Of a stretch of DNA of 15,630 nucleotides, positions 7,735 to 12,739 are shown piece by piece. Within the stretch, counting starts at the first letter, position 1. The number at the start of each line of letters is the position of its first letter. This DNA comes from CAZNER01 sp964572065 (GTDB taxonomy: Bacteria > Patescibacteriota > Dojkabacteria > JAHIVN01), in contig CAZNER010000046.1 of the NCBI GenBank assembly GCA_964572065.1, positions 1 to 15,630 of the forward strand, written 5' to 3'. The notes under the pieces are model-generated. The model was not told the DNA's origin, made no database searches, and was given only the letters and a program-made list of their open reading frames with translations. The position numbers and the translations under genes were made by a program.

Positions 7735-7946
7735 GTTATTTCGATTGGTTGTTACTATGTGCATTTATTGTTATGACAGCATTAGCTTTAATTGGTTATA
7801 TTGCTATTAATAATGTGTACATTTTTTTACGACATGCTATATTCCCTATTACAATTGCAGTATACATTTTCATTGTGGTATTGCATTTTGTAGGTAAAAC
7901 ATATGGTAGTGATAAAACACCACCACAACAATATAATTGGAGGTGA
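7731..7946 (+). CDS. Small membrane protein
   Basis: A TTG at 7731 overlaps the upstream stop (TTGA) and is preceded by GAGGG about seven bases away. The 71-residue product is almost all hydrophobic: segments about 5-28 (DWLLLCAFIVMTALALIGYIAI) and about 33-55 (LRHAIFPITIAVYIFIVVLHFV), with a short polar tail ending QQYNWR. It sits directly before a membrane metalloprotease candidate, and its stop lies within that gene's ribosome binding site, so the two membrane proteins are probably made together. No family is recognised. Confidence 0.6.
   Translation: MSYFDWLLLCAFIVMTALALIGYIAINNVYIFLRHAIFPITIAVYIFIVVLHFVGKTYGSDKTPPQQYNWR
7939..7946 (+). promoter_or_regulatory. Strong ribosome binding site with no ATG at the right distance
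   Basis: GGAGGTGA is a near-perfect complement to the 16S rRNA 3' end and also holds the upstream gene's TGA. The codon at the expected distance is ATT (7951). The nearest in-frame ATGs are 7903 (upstream) and 8005 (about 58 bases downstream). A second AAGGAG-like site near 7961-7966 precedes an ATA (7972). Confidence 0.65.
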
Positions 7947-7950
7947 TAAT

Positions 7951-8463
7951 ATTAGAGAAGAAGGAGAAAATATAAATTTTAAACATTGGCTTGGCCGAAC
8001 TATAATGGTCGGTATTGTTCTAGTGTTGTTAATTGGTATTATTGATAGATACTTTGGTGCTCTATTGCTTGTGGAAGCAGTTAAAGCAATGCTACTTGCA
8101 ATTATGTGTGGTTTACTACATGAGTATCTACACTATCGTAAAGCCGTACAACTTGGATATAGACCTGTTTGGTGGAGAACTAGGGCGAGAATGGGTTTTG
8201 TAATAGACACCCATGATAAAACAGAAGAACAACAGCAAAAAGATAGTCAATTATCAAATAAGGCTCTCAAAAGTCAAAATGTAAAAGATACACATTTAAT
8301 TGGTAGAGCTCCATATAAAATAATCTTACCATTGTGCTTAGTATTTTTAATTATAGGATATGTTATTTATATTCAAACGGAACAATGGGGTGTTTTAGTG
8401 GGAACATTTGCTGTAATAGCCATGCATATTTATACATATCGTTTGGAAGGTATAGAAGTATGA
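7951..8463 (+). CDS. Membrane-embedded zinc metalloprotease candidate (HExxH), probable ATT start
   Basis: Numbered from an in-frame ATG at 7903 (186 residues), the protein has hydrophobic segments at about 34-57 and 61-75, then HEYLH (73-77) at the end of the second, a soluble region 82-135 rich in Q and charged residues, and two more segments at about 139-157 and 161-178. An HExxH at the end of a membrane helix is the build of intramembrane or membrane-anchored zincins such as M50 or DUF3267. The third zinc ligand is not obvious. The start is unusual: ATG 7903 has no good ribosome binding site and overlaps the previous gene by 44 bases, while GGAGGTGA (7939-7946) points at ATT 7951, giving 171 residues. 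Substrate unknown; a lone HExxH can occur by chance. Confidence 0.6.
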   Translation: MREEGENINFKHWLGRTIMVGIVLVLLIGIIDRYFGALLLVEAVKAMLLAIMCGLLHEYLHYRKAVQLGYRPVWWRTRARMGFVIDTHDKTEEQQQKDSQLSNKALKSQNVKDTHLIGRAPYKIILPLCLVFLIIGYVIYIQTEQWGVLVGTFAVIAMHIYTYRLEGIEV

Positions 8464-9173
8464 CCGACATTAGCCAATCTTCATTAAATCTTTATAATGA
8501 TTGCCCGTTCGCATATTACTTAAAGACATTAGGTTTAGAACCAATGTATTATAATACGAAGGGTATGGAAGTTGGTACAATTGTGCATGATACACTTGAC
8601 TATTTCTATAAACATGTTTTTGAGTTGGGTATGGAAGAACAAGATATTTTTTATCACACATATGAGATAATGAAAAAATATTGGAAAAATGACTTAGCTC
8701 AAGAAGATTTTGAGAAGATTGTTAGGTGTTTGCGTAATCATGCAACATGGTTAGCGAAACAAGATTTTGAAGGAGTACCAGTAACAGAAGGATTTGTAAA
8801 AGCAAAACAATGGCTTGGTTATATTGATTTTATATATCCAGCAACAAATACTGTTATTGATTGGAAAACAAATACTAAAGCTGTCCTATCTAAAAACTAT
8901 AGAAGACAAGCTGAAGTTTATCGTATTCTTGTTAAAGAGAAATTTGGCATGGATATAGAGTTCTTTTTGTTCTTCTTTTTGTACAACAATGAATGGCGAA
9001 AAGTAAAATATGACACACCTGCTCAAAAGAAAATTAAAGAAGAAATGTTTCATATTAGAGAACAGATGTTAGAAGCAATCAAAACAGGTAAATTTCCAAA
9101 GAATCCAAGAACAGAGAAAATGTGTAAATGGTGTCCTTATCGTTTCTATTGTAAAATCGAGGGAATCCAATGA
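8460..9173 (+). CDS. Cas4/RecB-like PD-(D/E)XK nuclease with four-cysteine Fe-S site
   Basis: The start is ATG 8460, in ATGA overlap with the previous gene; the longer frame from 8334 is a shadow of the membrane protein. The 237 residues contain all landmarks of Cas4-like exonucleases: SQSSLNLYNDCPFAYYL (5-21) with C15, H43 in VGTIVHD, E110, D123 in GYIDFIY, the catalytic IDWKT (133-137) with D134 and K136, Q150/Y154 in QAEVY, and a C-terminal C222-x2-C225-x5-C231. The four cysteines should hold an iron-sulfur cluster. Such enzymes resect DNA ends. No cas1, cas2 or repeat array is near, so a replication, recombination or anti-defence role in the virus is more likely than spacer acquisition. 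Confidence 0.88.
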   Translation: MTDISQSSLNLYNDCPFAYYLKTLGLEPMYYNTKGMEVGTIVHDTLDYFYKHVFELGMEEQDIFYHTYEIMKKYWKNDLAQEDFEKIVRCLRNHATWLAKQDFEGVPVTEGFVKAKQWLGYIDFIYPATNTVIDWKTNTKAVLSKNYRRQAEVYRILVKEKFGMDIEFFLFFFLYNNEWRKVKYDTPAQKKIKEEMFHIREQMLEAIKTGKFPKNPRTEKMCKWCPYRFYCKIEGIQ

Positions 9174-9280
9174 ATAGAATAAGAAAATGTGAAATATGCA
9201 AACAGATAAAAAAACCACAAGAAATGTTTAGTTTACATATATGTAAGGAGTGTGCTGAAAATGAACGTAGAACTGATTAA
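9170..9280 (+). CDS. 36-residue zinc-ribbon microprotein
   Basis: This short frame fills the apparent gap between the Cas4-like nuclease and thyX. It starts at ATG 9170 in ATGA overlap with the nuclease stop and ends at TAA 9278-9280, 20 bases inside thyX. The product has two CxxC knuckles, CEIC (7-10) and CKEC (25-28), spaced 14 residues apart, which fits a single zinc ribbon. The rest is basic and polar (IKKPQEM between the knuckles). The exact overlap, the regular knuckles and the otherwise empty gap make it credible. Function is unknown; such small ribbons often bind nucleic acid or a protein partner. Confidence 0.68.
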   Translation: MNRIRKCEICKQIKKPQEMFSLHICKECAENERRTD

Positions 9281-9950
9281 TTATACTGAAAATGCTATAC
9301 CTTTAATAGCAATGTTAGCAAAAAGCACTAGAAAGAACAAACTCGCAAAATTAGATTATGATAGGGTAAAAATGGATGCTGAAGATGAACTGGAAATTGG
9401 TGATATTCTTGTACCAAGTCTTTCTGATATTAATTTTGTTAAAGGTTTATTAAAAGTAAAACATCTTGGAGTCCTTGAACATATTAACTTTACATTTCAT
9501 GTATCTGGAATCTCAAGAGCATTAACCCATCAACTGGTTAGACATCGTATTGGATTCTCATTTCTACAAATGAGTAATAGACATGCTAAACCATCCTCTA
9601 ATGATTATGTAGTTCCACCTACTATAGACAAGTACACACCTAAAGCAACCAAAGATGAAATTACTATCTTTAACACTTACAAAACTATGATGATTGCAAC
9701 ATATAATACCTATGAAGATTTAATAAAAAGAGGTGTTCCTATAGAAGATGCTAGATATGTATTACCACCTGCATTTTTTACACATATATCATTTACATGT
9801 AATGCAAGAAGTCTTAGAAACTTTCTTAAATTACGATTAGCTAAAAGTGCTCAATGGGAAATTCGTGCATTGGCCCAGGAACTTTTTGACCAAGCACATA
9901 GAGTATATCCTGCATTGTTTGCAGATTTAAAGGAGTTGAGAGATAAATGA
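9261..9950 (+). CDS. thyX: Flavin-dependent thymidylate synthase ThyX
   Basis: ThyX methylates dUMP to dTMP with methylenetetrahydrofolate, NADPH and FAD, securing thymidine for genome synthesis. The 229-residue protein shows the family signature THQLVRHR (89-96), the following SNR (104-106), and the C-terminal block NARSLRNFLKLR (181-192) with AQWEIR (197-202). Length is normal for the family. The spacer between RHR and S is eight residues here instead of the usual seven (RHRx7S), and the tyrosine after the last arginine is histidine. ATG 9261 is preferred over GTG 9252 because AAGGAG (9245-9250) sits about ten bases before the ATG and only one base before the GTG. Confidence 0.93.
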   Translation: MNVELINYTENAIPLIAMLAKSTRKNKLAKLDYDRVKMDAEDELEIGDILVPSLSDINFVKGLLKVKHLGVLEHINFTFHVSGISRALTHQLVRHRIGFSFLQMSNRHAKPSSNDYVVPPTIDKYTPKATKDEITIFNTYKTMMIATYNTYEDLIKRGVPIEDARYVLPPAFFTHISFTCNARSLRNFLKLRLAKSAQWEIRALAQELFDQAHRVYPALFADLKELRDK

Positions 9951-10153
9951 ATATTATAGCAAGAGAATTATTATTGAAAACCCTTAAAAAAGAAATGGGT
10001 GCAAGGTTAATGGAATATCCAGATGATAAAATACTTGATGGATATAATAAAGCAGTTGCTGATTTTGAGAAGAATCCTTCAGATGAACTAAGTATAGTAA
10101 TAAAAATTTATAAACATGTTTTAGATAAAAAGGAGATATCATATGAATCTTAA
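9947..10153 (+). CDS. Small soluble protein of unknown function
   Basis: The 68-residue product starts in ATGA overlap with thyX and ends 11 bases inside the next gene. It is charged and probably helical: residues 1-20 form an amphipathic basic helix candidate (RELLLKTLKKEMG), followed by YPDDKILDGYN and a second helical region (VADFEKN to HVLDKKE). There is no cysteine pair, membrane segment or recognised motif. Junction overlaps on both sides and even codon use support translation. No function can be proposed. Confidence 0.6.
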   Translation: MNIIARELLLKTLKKEMGARLMEYPDDKILDGYNKAVADFEKNPSDELSIVIKIYKHVLDKKEISYES

Positions 10154-10403
10154 AGTTGATGGGCCTTCTTATGTTTATATTACTATATTTTGTGTTATGA
10201 TGACACTCATTGCTCTTTGGGCCATAGATATTAGTGTATCAGCTTTATTATCAGGTCAAGAAGCTATTTTAACAAATGGATTTACAATTAGACAACCCAT
10301 GGTAATTTATCATGTTGGTTTATATATTGTAATCTTAATTAACTTTTTTATGTCTATGATATTAGTTAATCATATCTGGGCATCACATAAAAAGGAGGAA
10401 TAA
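10143..10403 (+). CDS. Small two-pass membrane protein
   Basis: The 86-residue protein has a hydrophobic segment at about 11-35 (VYITIFCVMMTLIALWAIDISV), a loop of about 20 residues (SGQEAILTNGFTIRQP), a second segment at about 55-76 (YHVGLYIVILINFFMSMILV) and a basic/acidic tail (ASHKKEE). AAGGAGATATC directly before ATG 10143 is a strong ribosome binding site. The gene lies between a small soluble unknown and the MazG-like gene. No family is recognised; its size and two-pass plan match those of the membrane proteins at 2093 and 11598. Confidence 0.65.
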   Translation: MNLKVDGPSYVYITIFCVMMTLIALWAIDISVSALLSGQEAILTNGFTIRQPMVIYHVGLYIVILINFFMSMILVNHIWASHKKEE

Positions 10404-10405
10404 AA

Positions 10406-10765
10406 ATGGAATTTAATGAATATATAAAACAAAGTCACAACACAGCAGTTGAAAAAGGATTTCACAAGGACGAAATGGTTATTCTAAAAAAATTAAAATT
10501 TGGAACACAATTAACAGATAAAGAGATAAAAGCAGTTCAAAAGGCTTTCGTGTCACAAAAACTAGCTCTGATTCATTCAGAAATCTCTGAAGCATTAGAA
10601 GAATTAAGAAAAGATGAATCTCCAGCAGAAGAAATAGCTGATGTGTTTATTCGGTTATTTGATATGTGTGGAGCATATAAATTATTTGATGATATGGAAA
10701 CCATTGTGAGAGGTAAGATGGATAAGAATATTAAAAGACCATATAAACACGGAAAAGAGTTCTAA
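10406..10765 (+). CDS. MazG-like nucleotide pyrophosphohydrolase
   Basis: The 119-residue protein has the all-helical build of the MazG/dUTPase-like superfamily. The metal-binding signature is IHSEISEALEELRK (56-69) with E59 and E62/E65, followed by EEIADVFIRLFD (75-86) with E76 and D79. Members hydrolyse (d)NTPs to monophosphates, for example cleaning up damaged or excess nucleotides, or lowering alarmone levels in phage-infected cells. The first 50 residues are a basic helical extension. GGAGGAAT before ATG 10406 is a strong ribosome binding site. With ThyX nearby, a role in nucleotide-pool control is the simplest reading; exact substrate unknown. Confidence 0.77.
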   Translation: MEFNEYIKQSHNTAVEKGFHKDEMVILKKLKFGTQLTDKEIKAVQKAFVSQKLALIHSEISEALEELRKDESPAEEIADVFIRLFDMCGAYKLFDDMETIVRGKMDKNIKRPYKHGKEF

Positions 10766-11358
10766 TGAAAATATTTTTTACTAGTGATTGTCATTTCAAT
10801 CATGCCAATATCATAAAATATTGTAATAGACCATTCTATAAAGAGTCAGACCTCATCAACGGTTATTTAGTATTTACTTCAGAGGAACAAAAACGTGCAA
10901 GAGCAGGATGGATGAATCAAACTATTATTGAAAACTGGAATAATCGTGTCTCTCCAGATGATGTAGTCTTCCATGTTGGAGATTTTGCTTTTGGTAATAG
11001 TGATACAACATTAGAATTAGAAAAACAACTTAACGGAAAAATAATCCATGTTGAAGGTAATCATGATAGAAACAATGGTACTAAATCATACTTGATAAGT
11101 GCTATCTTACATTTTGGTGGAAAGTCAATATTAATGAAACACCATCCACCACGTTCTATCGCAGAGATTCCACGCTTTATTGACTTTGTAGTATGTGGTC
11201 ATGTTCACACCGCTTGGAAACATAAGATAATTGACAATGTTCCAATTATTAATGTAGGTGTCGATATGTGGAATTTTACTCCCGTCTCAACTGAAGCTCT
11301 ATTAAAATACTATCGTGATGTAAAAGGAGAAATGTATAGAAATGACAACGAAAGTTAA
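10765..11358 (+). CDS. Calcineurin-like metallophosphoesterase
   Basis: All motifs of the family are present in 197 residues: TSDCHFNH (6-13) with D8 and H10, HVGDFAFGN (70-78) with D73, EGNHD (97-101) with N99 and H100, H126 in MKHHPP, and CGHVHTAW (144-151) with H146 and H148. These bind two metal ions and hydrolyse phosphoesters. The compact form resembles phage and bacterial phosphoesterases of the FTSDxHFxHxNII type, for which substrates are mostly unknown. The start overlaps the upstream stop by one base (TAATG). Acting on nucleotides, cyclic nucleotides or phospho-end groups is all possible; nothing here separates these. Confidence 0.88.
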   Translation: MKIFFTSDCHFNHANIIKYCNRPFYKESDLINGYLVFTSEEQKRARAGWMNQTIIENWNNRVSPDDVVFHVGDFAFGNSDTTLELEKQLNGKIIHVEGNHDRNNGTKSYLISAILHFGGKSILMKHHPPRSIAEIPRFIDFVVCGHVHTAWKHKIIDNVPIINVGVDMWNFTPVSTEALLKYYRDVKGEMYRNDNES

Positions 11359-11515
11359 ATGCTTATGGTGTGGAGACATCCTAGAATCCAATAAGATACA
11401 TAATATGATAATGTGTAAATGTGGTAAAACAGGATTTGATTATCATCCCGTTTGGCCTAGAATAGCATTTACAAAAAACGATAAAGGTGAAGTAATGTAT
11501 GAGGTTATAGAATGA
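11342..11515 (+). CDS. 57-residue zinc-knuckle microprotein
   Basis: The frame runs from ATG 11342, 17 bases inside the phosphoesterase gene, to TGA 11513-11515. AAGGAGA at 11324-11330 lies about 11 bases before the start. The product has CLWC (7-10) and CKC (25-27), giving a four-cysteine site with 14 residues between knuckles, and an aromatic middle (FDYHPVWPR) before a charged tail. It fills what would otherwise be an empty gap and meets the next gene in an ATGA overlap. It is probably a zinc ribbon; no function is known. Confidence 0.65.
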   Translation: MTTKVKCLWCGDILESNKIHNMIMCKCGKTGFDYHPVWPRIAFTKNDKGEVMYEVIE

Positions 11516-11622
11516 AATACCCCCACTCTTGTCCACATTGTGGCGTACCAATGCATGATGATAAAGTTAATGAAGAACTCTGTTGGGTGTGTCCAGGATG
11601 TCAATATGTGGAAAAATATTAA
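11512..11622 (+). CDS. 36-residue zinc-ribbon microprotein
   Basis: ATG 11512 overlaps the previous stop (ATGA) and follows GAGGTTAT at 11501-11508. The product is a classical small ribbon: CPHCG (7-11), then CWVCPGC (24-30), where C27 and C30 make the second knuckle and C24 is an extra cysteine. The spacing and the CPxCG pattern resemble rubredoxin-type and transcription-factor ribbons. It ends at TAA 11620-11622, 25 bases inside the next candidate gene. Together with its neighbour it forms a tandem pair of zinc microproteins with different sequences. Function unknown. Confidence 0.65.
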   Translation: MKYPHSCPHCGVPMHDDKVNEELCWVCPGCQYVEKY

Positions 11623-11840
11623 GATACTTTAGAGTATATGGCCAGATGTTTGGTGCTTCTAGTAGCATCATTCTTACTTTTATTATAGTTCTTGCTTACT
11701 TTAGTAAAGATTACACGGTACATATATGTACTAACTTTTTTGGTGAAGCTTTGTTAGAAGCTATACTATTACCTATTATTTTAGCGATAACTTTATATAG
11801 CAATCTATACTATCTAATAAAGGAAAAGGAATTAAAATGA
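11598..11840 (+). CDS. Small two-pass membrane protein
   Basis: From ATG 11598 the product has 80 residues: a basic N-terminus (KILRYFRVYG), a membrane segment about 20-37 (ASSSIILTFIIVLAYF), a loop with two cysteine/histidine residues (VHICTNF), a second segment about 49-68 (ALLEAILLPIILAITLYS) and a charged end (IKEKELK). The start is uncertain: TTG 11583 and GTG 11589 are in frame, and no candidate has a clear ribosome binding site. The gene ends in ATGA overlap with the next one. No family is recognised. Confidence 0.55.
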   Translation: MSICGKILRYFRVYGQMFGASSSIILTFIIVLAYFSKDYTVHICTNFFGEALLEAILLPIILAITLYSNLYYLIKEKELK

Positions 11841-12016
11841 ATCGAGATATTGATATTAGAGAACATGCAGTTATAATTAAATTTGACCACGGCCATGAAG
11901 AAGTAAAAACGAATAATGTTTTTGAAGGATTCAATGGTGAAGGTCAAAAGATTAGGATTAAGATACATCAGAATGAAAAAGACGAAGTTGTAAGAATAAA
12001 GGTGCAAACACTATGA
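11837..12016 (+). CDS. 59-residue protein of unknown function
   Basis: ATG 11837 overlaps the previous stop (ATGA) and follows AAGGAAT a few bases upstream; TGA 12014-12016 overlaps the recombinase start in the same way. The product is soluble, highly charged and looks beta-rich, with alternating hydrophobic positions (AVIIKFDHG, GQKIRIKIHQNE, VVRIKVQ). It has no cysteine and no membrane segment. It exactly fills the space between the membrane protein and the recombinase, which supports its being real. A small DNA-binding or accessory protein is possible, but there is no motif evidence. Confidence 0.58.
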   Translation: MNRDIDIREHAVIIKFDHGHEEVKTNNVFEGFNGEGQKIRIKIHQNEKDEVVRIKVQTL

Positions 12017-12693
12017 ATAAAGCAGTAATATACATTAGAGTATCTACTGAAGACCAAACAGAAATATCACAATTAAAACCATGTGAAGCTTTTTGTGAAA
12101 AGAATGGTTATTCAGTAGTAGATGTAATTAAAGACCATGCTCGTTCAGCATATAAGAATGTAGAACGACCTGGATATAATAAAATTTTAACAATGGTAAA
12201 AAAGAAACAAATAAATCATGTTGTTGTATGGGCTATTGATAGATGGACAAGAAAAGGCCCTACAGAATTAAAAAATTCAATTGAATATTTGTCTTTTTAT
12301 AATGTTCAGTTTCATTCAGTGCAAGAGAATTGGATAGAAAATATTAATCTTCCTGGTGCTATGGGTAACGTTATAAGGGATTTCTTTTTTGGAATGATGG
12401 CATGGATGGCTGAAGAAGAAAGTAAACATATATCAGAACGAGTTAAGAATAGTAAACGATACCAAAAGGCATTGAAGAAGGGTAAAGTAGGTCGTTCTAA
12501 TTTGCCAGAAAAAACGGTGGAGGAAGTTTTAAAATTAATTAATGAGGGTAAATCATATAGATATATACATAATAACGTTATATATAAATCCAAATTTGGC
12601 AAAGAAAATAAGGTCAGTATTGGTGCTATATCAAACATAGCAAATAGCGTTCAAAAAACCGAACCGCAAAAAACACCCGAAAAAGAGGCCTAA
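12013..12693 (+). CDS. Small serine recombinase (resolvase/invertase family)
   Basis: The catalytic domain is clear: YIRVSTEDQ (7-15) with nucleophile S11 and R9, RPGYNKIL (52-59), and AIDRWTRKG (74-82) with R77 and R80. A long helix follows (AMGNVIRDFFFGMMAWMAEEESKHISERV region, about 115-144), which carries the dimer and AE/R signature. Residues 160-205 are basic and could form the DNA-binding helix-turn-helix. At 226 residues it belongs to the small resolvase/invertase group, not the large integrases, and has no zinc ribbon. It could resolve genome multimers, invert a segment or integrate the genome. AAAGGTGC lies about eight bases before ATG 12013. No clear crossover repeat was found next to it. 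Confidence 0.85.
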   Translation: MNKAVIYIRVSTEDQTEISQLKPCEAFCEKNGYSVVDVIKDHARSAYKNVERPGYNKILTMVKKKQINHVVVWAIDRWTRKGPTELKNSIEYLSFYNVQFHSVQENWIENINLPGAMGNVIRDFFFGMMAWMAEEESKHISERVKNSKRYQKALKKGKVGRSNLPEKTVEEVLKLINEGKSYRYIHNNVIYKSKFGKENKVSIGAISNIANSVQKTEPQKTPEKEA

Positions 12694-12739
12694 ATCGGCT
12701 GTTCAATAATGACCTCATAGATGAAAGGAGAAAGATAAA

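Noticed and set aside
8334..8459. Upstream extension of the Cas4-like frame starting at TTG 8334
   Set aside because: It overlaps the end of the membrane protein gene in another frame; the conserved nuclease N-terminus begins at ATG 8460 with a normal ATGA overlap.
12312..12638. 108-residue open frame on the minus strand under the recombinase gene
   Set aside because: It is the shadow of a well-supported serine recombinase, has no ribosome binding site and shows no motif; the other minus-strand frames are the same kind of shadow.
12660..12739. Possible terminator or recombination site between recombinase and polymerase
   Set aside because: Only a mismatched GAGGCC/GACCTC pairing with a long loop and no T tract; too weak to annotate as a feature.
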